From Helicobacter mehlei (GTDB taxonomy: Bacteria > Campylobacterota > Campylobacteria > Campylobacterales > Helicobacteraceae), in the NCBI RefSeq assembly GCF_003660265.1, contig NZ_QXQP01000014.1, positions 1-45,161 of the forward strand: 45,161 bases of DNA, in the 5' to 3' direction. The number at the start of each line of letters is the position of its first letter. Position 1 is the stretch's first letter. Positions 17,010 through 24,658 of this stretch are shown in pieces. A model generated the notes under the pieces. That model had not been told where the DNA came from and ran no database searches. It saw nothing but the letters and a program-made list of their open reading frames with translations. Position numbers and translations under genes: made by a program.

Positions 17010-17530
17010 TTAGTATGTGTCATTGTGGTGTATATTATCCGTAGCCCAGACGTCAGTGTGTCCCCCATTTCTATGGATTGTGATTTGGTAGCATTGGAAA
17101 ATATTTATTTTGAAGTGGTCGGCTAGCTCTCCTAGGTCTTGCATGCTACTAGACTTTTTGAGATTGACAACAGCACTCCAAAGGTAACACGTAGCTTGGA
17201 AGCGTTGGTTAAAATGCTGTTTGTAGTTTGTCTTGACTTGCCCGACTAAACTATTTTCTTAGGACTCTAATCTCTAAAGTATTTCTGTTGCAATACTGCG
17301 GTTGTTGTGGTTTGCTTGGATACTGAGTCTAGTGGGTTTGGAATCTATAGAAGAGAGTGTCCCCATACTCTTTCTATTTCTTGGTGCTATCTATATTGAG
17401 ACTATCTGTTTAAGCGATGATTGTTTTGGTTTTGGATCTCATCAGAATTATTAACACTCCAATGAGTCTTGACTGATTCGTTGGCAAAGTCTCTGGAGAA
17501 TTTTTTAGTCTCTTATCTGTACTGGCTCAT
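17010..17530 (-). pseudogene. Decayed unknown gene upstream of SIR2
   Basis: From ATG 17530 the minus strand gives a short coding-like frame (MSQYR, stop, ETKKFSRDFANESVKTHW). After a shift near 17370 it gives a second frame ending at 17010 with protein-like sequence (NSLVGQVKTNYKQHFNQRF, SSSMQDLGELADHFKINIFQ, HRNGGHTDVWATDN). In-frame stops are again TAA or TAG. I do not recognise the family. It sits about 110 bp upstream of the SIR2 relic on the same strand, so it could be its former operon partner. The choice of frame in the first half is uncertain. Confidence 0.4.
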
Positions 17531-17636
17531 TTTTCAGCACCTCGTTAAATATCTTTCGATAGAATACTCACCGCTCTGAAAATACTCAAAAAGACCGGGA
17601 GTACCGTGTCGATGAATATTATCAAGAAAGTGGGCC

Positions 17637-18344
17637 GTGCAAAGCTCCTGCATTGAGGCTTACAAAACCTACAAACAACGCTCTTATAAAGAGTTTTCAA
17701 AAATCCACTCTATGGCTTCCTACCTAGCAATGTTCCCTCCCGTATTACCCCATTCTTTTATTACCCGATATTCCCAAGAAAATGATTTAGTTTATGATCC
17801 CTTCGCTGGGCGTGGTACAGCCCCCTTTGAAGCCTGTAGAATGGGGCGCATTGGTATTGGCAATGATTTAAGTCCGCTGGCTTTTTGTTTGATCAAAGCC
17901 AAAACAAATATCCCAAAGATTAGCAAAATTAAGAAACGCTTGAATGATTTGGCACGCCACTACCAGCCTCCAGACATTGCAGGCGTGGATATGGATATTA
18001 GGATGTTGTTTGATGAAAATTTGACTCTCCCGCAATTAGTCTATCTCAAGCAAAGCTTAAAACTCTCTAGGCCTGTAGATAACTTCATCATGGCTACTCT
18101 AGCAGGCATTATGCATGGCAAGCACCGCAAAGACGGCACTTCTATATATTGTAGCATTGATATGCCCAACACTTTTAGCATGTCTGCCAATTACATTAGA
18201 GGTTTTGTTGCCAAACACGGTCTTAAAAAATTGCGCCAAGATGTGTTTCAATCACTAGAGTATAGAATAGACTTTTTGTTTGCGCCTTCCAAATACCCCC
18301 AGCAGGATATGAGCCACAAATTGGGCAGATTATCTTTGATGTGA
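17637..18344 (+). pseudogene. DNA methyltransferase N-terminal fragment
   Basis: About 215 real codons of a class beta-type N4/N6 DNA methyltransferase. A conserved N-terminal block (MASYLAMFPPVLPHSFI) is followed by the AdoMet-binding motif DPFAGRGTAPFEACRMGRIG and then IGNDLSPLAFCLIKAKT. The catalytic DPPY/SPPY motif that should follow is absent: the frame runs into HerA sequence in a different frame around 18266-18300 and stops. So the 3' part was lost by deletion. GTG 17637 is the first start in this frame; ATG 17712 is another possibility, and upstream sequence is unclear. It is probably non-functional. Confidence 0.7.
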
Positions 18345-19513
18345 ATGGGGAATACACCTTTGCTAACCAACAAGATAACACCTGTATTTACGACAAGCTC
18401 AAAGATAGGGCGTTGCGTTTTAGCACATCTGTGCATAAAACGCAGGACTACGGAGATGTAAAAGCAATCCAATACGATTTTTATAAGGAAGAGACTCTAG
18501 AAGAGTCTTTTGAAGTGCTGTGCAATGAGATTGATTTAAATATTTCATCTACATATTTTCAAGCATTTAAGGGGGCATGTGAGAAAATGTTTGATGAGCG
18601 TATTGCAGATGACAAGCAAGACAATAAAAATGCATTTGAGAAAAAACAGAAAAAAATTGATAGGCTAAAAGCCATCTATAAGTGTATCCTATACAAAGCT
18701 GGATTCAAATCCAGTGAAAAAATTTGCTTCTATCGCTTCAGTCTTTCCGACGACAAAGCAAATAAAGCAGACCAAGAAAAATGGCGTGACCCAGTAACGA
18801 ACAATCTTTTCGAGCATGGAGTTTCTCTTGAAAGGGCGTGTGAGTATTTTGCGCAATTGAATCTAGATGCAACAGCAAATTACAAGGACGACGAAGATTT
18901 TAAAGCTCTGTTGAAAGTCTTAAACCCTACTTTTAGTCGTGCTGGATTTAATCATCTTAGAAAGTTCAGCGTTTTACACTCTCCAAAGGGTGGCGAGGAT
19001 TACAAGGAAACTATCGATCAGGCGTTGCGCGAGGGGAAAGTCGTTTTAGTCGATCTCTCCACTGCCTCCACACAAGTGCAAGAAAAATACATCACGAGAC
19101 TTTGTGCGCATATTTTTGCTAGGTCTATGGAGAAATTCACCAACGACAAAGCACCGGAGTTTATCCAAATGTATTTTGAAGAGGCGCACAACATCTTCCC
19201 CAAAGACGACAAGGACTTAAAAAACATTTATAACCGCCTTGCCAAAGAGGGGGCAAAGCTCAATATAGGCATTAGCTATTCCACCCAAGAGGTCAGCTCC
19301 ATCGCTCCTAGTATCTTGAAAAATACCCAAAACTGGTTCATCTCGCACCTCAACAATAAGGATGAACTTAAAGTTTTGGAAAAATACTACGACTTTAGCG
19401 ACTTTTCCCAAAGCATTATCAAAAATAATGATGTTGGCTTTGCGCGGGTCAAAACCTATTCCAACAACTTTATTATCCCCGTGCAGATCGATAAGTTTAA
19501 AGATAAGGATTAG
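18266..19513 (+). pseudogene. herA: HerA-type ATPase/translocase, N-terminus deleted
   Basis: The frame is open from 18266; the first usual start is GTG 18341. It begins in IIFDVNGEYTFANQQ, the region just after the Walker A lobe of HerA-FtsK ATPases, so the P-loop and N-terminal barrel are missing. The C-terminal half is well kept: GKVVLVDLSTASTQVQEKYI, Walker B EFIQMYFEEAHNIFP, LAKEGAKLNIGISYSTQEVS (sensor and arginine region), and NTQNWFISHLNNKDEL. HerA forms a hexameric DNA translocase with NurA in repair and in several phage-defence systems. Without Walker A it cannot hydrolyse ATP. The nurA start lies 1 nt beyond its stop. Confidence 0.75.
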
Positions 19514-19514
19514 T

Positions 19515-20891
19515 ATGGGTTATCGCAAGGAGAGAGCATCTAAGATCAACCACCAATATATTGTTGAAAATGAAAAAGTGAAGGCGTATTTAGCGAGGTG
19601 TGGGGTGATAGATACACCATTAGATATAGATTTTGACAGTGTTGCCACCGCTTTATCCACAACCCAAAACCGAGTGGATTCTCAGATCGAACGCCTTGTT
19701 GTGGTGGATGGAGGGTATGAAGAGGTGTGCATAGATGGCAGGTTTCTCTCCAAGAGGCTTTGTTTCTACAATGTGGGGATTTTGACTTTTTCGCTCAAAG
19801 ACTTAAAATCTCTGGTAAAACAGCAGATCATTAACCCCGATGATTTGGGGAGACTAGAAAAAGACTTCCAACGCTTTTCTTTTGTGCTCTCCATCCAAGG
19901 CTACTGTCATGACCAAAAAGATTTTATCACCACCACTAGAGAAAGACTCTATGAAATTTTTAGAGACAATAGCCTTAACGAGGATGGCGATTCTTTATTA
20001 AACACTATTAAATGGCTTGTGTTTCAAGAATACAGAGGGGGAGGGGGGTTTATAGAGATCGCATGTGCGGGTTGTGGGGATAGGCACATTTTTAAAAAAC
20101 AAAGCGCGTCTTATAAGGATTTACAAAACGATTTTTTAACCTGTGCTTGTGGGGCAAAAATTTATATCACCGATTGTTTTGAGCTACACACTTTGGTTGA
20201 TGAGATTTTAGGGGCTGGAGCTATAGAGTCCTATGTGATGAGCGTGTTTGAGGTGGTGCTCATGCTCTCCATGTTTAGATTTTTAATAGAAGCTAAGCAG
20301 TGGGGATGGTTGCCCAAGATTCTTTTTATCAAAGATGGTCCCCTAGCTCTTTTTAGCCGGTTAGATGATTTTGCTTTTAAAGTGGTGCGGGTGTTTTTGC
20401 AATATCTCTACGATCGATCGCTACAAGATCGTGTCAGCTATGTGAATTGGATCGGTTTAGATAAAAGCGGTTTGTTCGTGGATCATCTACAAAACTTGGA
20501 GCATAAAATCCCCGCAGAAAGCCTTGTGTTGCCTGACTCTGCCTACATCAAAAAGTATATCACCGGCGATACGGGCTCTATTTTTGGACACAACACTTAT
20601 TTTGGCATGAAGATGTTGGTTAAATCCGATCGCGCTTTCGTGTTGGATGTAGCCATTCCCTTTGGCTTGAATAGGACATATCAGCACTATTTGGAAAGCC
20701 CCCATATTGAGGATTTTTTAACCCTCAAACATATTCTAGAAATTTTGAAAGACTTGAGATGTGATCTCTACCAACAATCTTTCATCCCCATCGTGATGCT
20801 CAACACCCTCGTGTCCATCTCCAATATTCCCGGTCAAAGGATTCTAAAAAGTTTTTCGCTGGAAGCGATCCACAAGCGAACAGGGAAATGA
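19515..20891 (+). CDS. nurA: NurA-domain nuclease
   Basis: This 458-residue product has the NurA nuclease pattern. An N-terminal acidic motif (ERLVVVDGGYEEVCIDGRFL) is followed by a beta-strand VGILTFSL, a KILFIKDGPLALFSRLDDF motif, and VNWIGLDKSGLFVDHL. An unusual inserted zinc-ribbon-like segment carries CAGCGDRHIF and, about 25 residues later, CACG. ATG 19515 is chosen because AAGGA lies just upstream and it directly follows the herA stop. NurA is a DNA nuclease driven by HerA. The frame is intact although its partner is truncated, suggesting recent loss of herA function or a retained separate use. Confidence 0.72.
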   Translation: MGYRKERASKINHQYIVENEKVKAYLARCGVIDTPLDIDFDSVATALSTTQNRVDSQIERLVVVDGGYEEVCIDGRFLSKRLCFYNVGILTFSLKDLKSLVKQQIINPDDLGRLEKDFQRFSFVLSIQGYCHDQKDFITTTRERLYEIFRDNSLNEDGDSLLNTIKWLVFQEYRGGGGFIEIACAGCGDRHIFKKQSASYKDLQNDFLTCACGAKIYITDCFELHTLVDEILGAGAIESYVMSVFEVVLMLSMFRFLIEAKQWGWLPKILFIKDGPLALFSRLDDFAFKVVRVFLQYLYDRSLQDRVSYVNWIGLDKSGLFVDHLQNLEHKIPAESLVLPDSAYIKKYITGDTGSIFGHNTYFGMKMLVKSDRAFVLDVAIPFGLNRTYQHYLESPHIEDFLTLKHILEILKDLRCDLYQQSFIPIVMLNTLVSISNIPGQRILKSFSLEAIHKRTGK

Positions 20892-21060
20892 CTACAGGAA
20901 TTTTAATTGTTGTTAATGCTAGTGGTTCTAGGAAAACCTAGATAAACCAAAGGTCAAGACACCAATTGTGCCAGTACAATAAGATTATCGTCCCATTGTG
21001 TATTCAATTTCCGCTCGATAGTTTGAAACTAACAACACCCGCCCCGCACAAAAGCACAAA
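20892..21060. other. Spacer with no recognisable gene
   Basis: About 170 bp after nurA, with stops in all frames. The composition suggests further decayed coding DNA leading into the DUF2779 remains. No terminator hairpin was clear. Confidence 0.3.
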
Positions 21061-21800
21061 TTCCTCCAGTACTTGAGAGCATTCCAAAAGAACCCGAGGA
21101 ATTCAAGACACCAGAAGAGTTTGAGGAATGGCAATACAGGCAAAATATGGCTTGTCTTAAAGAGAATAAAAAATTGTTTTCAAGATGTTAGAAGAGGGCA
21201 CAAACCCCTTTGATTATGTCCCACAAACTCTTAAAACTTCCCAAGATACTATACCAATACTTGAGTGGTGTGAGTGGGTATGAAAAAGTCAAGAGGCACT
21301 TGTGTTATTCTTAGCGATCACTATGCGCGCTTTCAAGACAAACTGTGTGTACCTAAACCAACATGCTTTTAATACTCTAATAAAACTTTCACGACCACCA
21401 CAATTTAAAAACCACAAACATTCCCTATTACATCGTTGATGCCTCCAGTTTAGCCCCTGCAGGGTGGCGGGGCGAGGATTTGAGGATAAATTGCAGGATT
21501 TGGTCAATTTTTCTGATACACAGTTCCCCCAAATAGCTAAAGATCGATCGCAAATCAAAAGCAATGTACTAGATAATGATTCCATTACTACGATCCAAAA
21601 ATGGATGGTAGTTACTCTATTAAAAGCGTTTTGCCCGCTTTAGTGCCCGACTTTGAAAGGGCTTATAAAGATTTGGACTTGGTGTATAATGGCGAGGAAG
21701 CGATGCAGGCTTATGTTTAATGCCAAAAGAGGGGCAAGAAAAAACTAAAAAAGTCCTTTTAGAATATTGCAAGTTGGACACTTTGGCGATAGTGAAGGTA
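21061..21800 (+). pseudogene. Broken DUF2779-domain protein remnant
   Basis: Coding scraps on the plus strand include IPKEPEEFKTPEEFEEWQYR, then FEDKLQDLVNFSDTQFPQIA. A clear DUF2779 C-terminal signature follows: MDGSYSIKSVLPALVP, LVYNGEEAMQAY, and after a frameshift KKVLLEYCKLDTLAI. DUF2779 proteins carry an exonuclease-like fold and are common in Helicobacter and Campylobacter accessory regions. Several stops and shifts separate the pieces, so no functional protein is expected. The left limit is approximate. Confidence 0.6.
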
Positions 21801-21849
21801 TGAGGGGCTCATCGTTTCTATTCGACTTTTAAGTTGCTTTTTAATGGCA

Positions 21850-22380
21850 TTCTTAAGAAAGTCCCTGTATAAAAATCCAGCTAGGAACACATTTAGATAT
21901 TATGGCTGTGGCGTGAGTGGCCGATCAATCTTGTAATGGATATAACAAGCTAGGGGTTGATGATGCTGTGGAAAAGCTGGCTAAGTGCTACAATTGGAGA
22001 TCGAGCGCACGGACGAACACACCCAAGAGGAAGATAGCGGCTTTAGCGGGCTTTTGGGGAAGGGGGTAAGGAATATGCCTCTTTGTCCAAGCAGATCATC
22101 TTCCCGATCCAAAACTCTAGCAGTTTTGGCGGGCGGGCTTTGTAGGAGGGGCAAGTAAAATACACCAACTCTGCGACAGCACCACCTTAACAAGTCTAAG
22201 ATTCTTTATGGCTACGCCCAAGCCCGGGCGCATATTGTCAAGGTTTGAGTCAGCACGACTTGAGCAACTGGCTAGATAAAGACTATGTACAGACGGAGTG
22301 CTTGACTGTAGCTAATGCTTTGCCTGCATCCGCACCCAACGCCCGCAGGAGTTACATAGAATGGCTAAGAGATCAACGCG
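21850..22380 (+). pseudogene. Decayed DnaG-like primase (mobile element replication gene)
   Basis: Pieces of a DnaG-type primase are visible in shifting frames. First is the end of a CHC2 zinc finger, NTFRYYGCGVSG, then LGVDDAVEKLAKCYN (the helix after the finger). Then come ISKQIIFPIQNSS, FGGRAL and KYTNSATAPP, which match the IFPIRNxxGxxxGFGGR and YxNSPET core of DnaG. The chromosomal dnaG is not expected here, so this is likely the primase of a phage or plasmid-like element. Multiple frameshifts; boundaries are approximate. Confidence 0.55.
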
Positions 22381-22386
22381 ACCATG

Positions 22387-22620
22387 CTATTTAATGAATT
22401 TTTCGCAGTGCATGCATTTTCCCGATAGTAAAACGCTACGGGCCATCCCACATTCATAGCAGTGAGAATTCTGAGTGTTGATATCATGGAACGTTTCTAT
22501 TTGAGAACATAATTCTTCGTGAAATGATGTGAGATCTTGGATAGTCCTACCTTGTGTATCTTGTTCCAAGCTTTGAGAATCTTTTGCACCAGTTTCCTTA
22601 GTTGGGTAATTTTGTATCAA
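22387..22620 (-). CDS. Small protein with C-terminal zinc-ribbon-like cysteines
   Basis: A 77-codon frame starting at TTG 22620, with AAGGA about 10 nt upstream. The N-terminal two thirds is polar and probably helical. The C-terminus has CYECGMARSVLLSGKCMHC, two CxxC pairs that could bind zinc. I do not recognise the family. It lies at the right end of the island after the primase debris, yet its frame is intact, which favours a real gene. A GCGAATCATTATCGC element lies upstream. Confidence 0.45.
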   Translation of the reverse strand: MIQNYPTKETGAKDSQSLEQDTQGRTIQDLTSFHEELCSQIETFHDINTQNSHCYECGMARSVLLSGKCMHCEKFIK

Positions 22621-22870
22621 CGCTTAAATCCTTATTGTAAATATCTAAATGCGAATCATTATCGCTGACCCCCATTTTGTGCTTATGTGATTGAAGATAA
22701 AATTAATAAGCGGATTTGTTCCACAAAGAAATGAGTAGATAGTTACCAAAATATACATTCAAAAATCATGGTGCTCTTGCTAGCACAGACAAAAGCGATT
22801 GGCTCAAAGCCGACATCGAAAGACACAACGGGGATCTCTACCAAACCCTAAGAAATTTTATCTTAAAAAT
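22621..22870. other. Intergenic with a gene scrap and possible operator
   Basis: About 250 bp. At 22651-22665 the sequence GCGAATCATTATCGC has complementary 4-bp ends and an AATCATTATC core like half of a classical Fur box, 31-45 nt before the small zinc-ribbon ORF. At about 22780-22872 a plus-strand scrap reads STDKSDWLKADIERHNGDLY, coding-like but startless; it is probably the tail of a lost gene at the right island border. Confidence 0.35.
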
Positions 22871-23431
22871 TTATAGCCCCACTCTGGGTAAGGTGATGCC
22901 TTGTTGGCCCTGGTATTTGCCTTGTTTGTCCTTGTAACTGGTGGCACACACGCTATCGCCTTGTAAAAACACCACTTGGGCGATGCCCTCGTTAGCATAG
23001 ACCTTGGCGGGTAGGGAGGTGGTGTTGGAAATCTCAATAGTGATGTGCCCTTCAAATTCGGGCTCAAAGGGGGTAACATTGACGATGATCCCACACCTTG
23101 CATAAGTGCTTTTGCCTAGACAAATGGCGAGGACATCTTTAGGCATTTTAATGTATTCAACGCTGTGCGCTAGGGCGAAGGCATTGGGGGGGATGGTGAT
23201 AAAATCTTGGGTGTGGATGCTCTTTACCAGTGTGGGATCAAAGTTCTTAGGATCGATCACGCCCGGCCCCAATTCAAAGAGCATAAACTCCGTGCCGACC
23301 CGAATATCATAGCCATAACTGCTCAAGCCATAGCTGATAATCCCCCGATTGACCTGTTCTTGGCAAAAGGGAGTGATCATGGCATGCTCCGTGCTCATCT
23401 GTGCGATCCAAGTATCTGCTTTCAAACCCAT
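22871..23431 (-). CDS. dcd: Dcd, dCTP deaminase
   Basis: This 186-residue trimeric dUTPase-fold enzyme converts dCTP to dUTP. Family motifs are [15 protein letters not shown] near the N-terminus, [20 protein letters not shown] with GKSTYARCG (phosphate-binding, catalytic region), and [15 protein letters not shown]. The C-terminus ends QQGITLPRV, the nucleotide-closing tail. It follows bioD by 36 bp on the same strand, but TATAAT at 23464-23459 suggests its own promoter. It marks the return to core genes after the island. Confidence 0.95.
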   Translation of the reverse strand: MGLKADTWIAQMSTEHAMITPFCQEQVNRGIISYGLSSYGYDIRVGTEFMLFELGPGVIDPKNFDPTLVKSIHTQDFITIPPNAFALAHSVEYIKMPKDVLAICLGKSTYARCGIIVNVTPFEPEFEGHITIEISNTTSLPAKVYANEGIAQVVFLQGDSVCATSYKDKQGKYQGQQGITLPRVGL

Positions 23432-23458
23432 GTCAGCCCTTTAATTTTAGTTTGAGTC

Positions 23459-23464
23459 ATTATA
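23459..23464 (-). promoter_or_regulatory. -10 box of dcd
   Basis: A perfect TATAAT on the minus strand, 28 nt before the dcd ATG and just inside the bioD-dcd gap. No -35 element is clear. Co-transcription from bioD is also possible. Confidence 0.45.
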
Positions 23465-23467
23465 ACA

Positions 23468-24127
23468 CTAAGCTAGCAAGCGATCCAAGAGTATTTGGGC
23501 ATGTTCTTGAAAGATCGAAATGGGTTCTTTGAGCGTGGCGTTGTAGTGATCGATAAAGGGCTTATTGATTTGGTAGTAAAGCCGTTTATCCTGCATATTA
23601 ATGGTGGTGTGGCATGGGATTTTGTGGCCAGTGAGGTAGCTATGATTGAGCAAGAGATCATTAAGAGTGCCTAGCCGATCGCTGGCAACTAACAATAATT
23701 TAGCCTTTAAATGCAACACCAAATCCACCACTTTTGTTTTTTCATCTAAGGGCACTAATAACCCGCCAACACCCTCAATAATGAGCAAATCGCAACGCTC
23801 TTGTAGTTTGTCTAATTTGTGTTCGATCACTTTAAAATCAATGGGCGGGAGGTGGGGCTCAAAACGCGTAGCCACAAAGGGGCTTGCACCCAAAACATAG
23901 CGGTAAAAGCTAATATCGGCAAGTTCCAAAGTGTTATCGATCTTTAGATTCTCTTCTAGGAAAATCGCCGCATCGCTGTGTTCTTGTTTGGCATTGATAC
24001 CCGTTTCAATGGGCTTGACCAAGAGGGTTTTGATCCCTTGATTATTGCAAAGTCCAGCTAGCTCTTTGGCGATCGTGGTTTTTCCAATCCCTGTGTTAGT
24101 GGCACTCACAAAAATAGGCACATACAT
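23468..24127 (-). CDS. bioD: BioD, dethiobiotin synthetase
   Basis: This 219-residue P-loop enzyme closes the ureido ring of dethiobiotin using ATP and CO2. It has VSATNTGIGKTTIAKELA (Walker A), VKPIETGI (substrate lysine), and LLIIEGVGGLLVPL, the carboxylate-binding glycine loop. Its start has AAGGAT upstream and a TATCAT -10-like box further up. It is divergent from the usp-clpA operon, as HP0029 lies near HP0031-HP0036 in H. pylori. Confidence 0.93.
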   Translation of the reverse strand: MYVPIFVSATNTGIGKTTIAKELAGLCNNQGIKTLLVKPIETGINAKQEHSDAAIFLEENLKIDNTLELADISFYRYVLGASPFVATRFEPHLPPIDFKVIEHKLDKLQERCDLLIIEGVGGLLVPLDEKTKVVDLVLHLKAKLLLVASDRLGTLNDLLLNHSYLTGHKIPCHTTINMQDKRLYYQINKPFIDHYNATLKEPISIFQEHAQILLDRLLA

Positions 24128-24202
24128 GGTTATCCTTTTGGTATTTTTCTTTGATCCTAGATATGATACCCCAAACTAACAATACTTTTAGCTTAACTTT
24201 TT

Positions 24203-24208
24203 TATAAT
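24203..24208 (+). promoter_or_regulatory. -10 box of usp-clpA operon
   Basis: A perfect TATAAT ending 25 nt before ATG 24234. It overlaps the upstream in-frame ATG at 24207, which therefore lies before the likely transcript start and cannot be the real start of the usp gene. Confidence 0.5.
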
Positions 24209-24233
24209 GCTTGTAAAATTCTTAAGGATGCCC

Positions 24234-24650
24234 ATGCTTAGAGTGCTTTTTGGGATCAGCCAAACGCAGGAATGCCGGAGCGGTGTGGATGTGGCGATTA
24301 GATTGTTTGCTAAGTTTAAAGATGTGCATTTGACCTTGGTACATGTGAGTCCCGAAGTGTTGGTCTATCCTGAAAGTGGAATCATGAATTATAGTCAAAC
24401 CGAATTCATTGCCAACGAACAATCCAGCCAGCTTCTAGAGGAGTTTATCCAACTCTTCAATCAGGAGGGCATTGTGTGCGAGAGCGTGCTCAAAACAGGG
24501 AGTCCCGTAGATGTGATCTTAGAAATGGCACCCAGTTTTGATCTTCTTGTAATTGGGGCTAGCGAGTCTTCTACATTTTATAAAATCTTTGGCTCCCACC
24601 AAAATAGTTTTATTGACAACTCCCCCATCCCAGTCTTGGTTGCCAAGTAA
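24234..24650 (+). CDS. Universal stress protein (UspA family)
   Basis: This 138-residue single-domain UspA-type protein starts MLRVLFGISQTQECRSGVDV. It ends with the nucleotide-binding pattern FDLLVIGASESSTF, then GSHQNSFIDNSPIPVLVAK (a variant of the G-2x-G-9x-G-S/T loop). ATG 24234 is chosen because AAGGA ends 5 nt upstream and the earlier ATGs lie at or before the promoter or in the Shine-Dalgarno. It corresponds to H. pylori HP0031 by position, heading the clpA operon; clpA starts 8 nt after its stop. Confidence 0.82.
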   Translation: MLRVLFGISQTQECRSGVDVAIRLFAKFKDVHLTLVHVSPEVLVYPESGIMNYSQTEFIANEQSSQLLEEFIQLFNQEGIVCESVLKTGSPVDVILEMAPSFDLLVIGASESSTFYKIFGSHQNSFIDNSPIPVLVAK

Positions 24651-24658
24651 GGATTGCC

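Noticed and set aside
17010-17370. Alternative reading frame through the unknown relic, also free of TGA
   Set aside because: Its translation is Thr/Ser-rich and interrupted more often; the chosen frame has more protein-like composition. The absence of TGA in both frames shows that local composition contributes to the stop pattern.
21289-21585. 98-codon minus-strand ORF
   Set aside because: It runs antisense to the DUF2779 remnant and shows no recognisable motif.
24207-24233. Upstream ATG starts for the usp gene
   Set aside because: ATG 24207 overlaps the TATAAT box and ATG 24228 overlaps the Shine-Dalgarno of ATG 24234.
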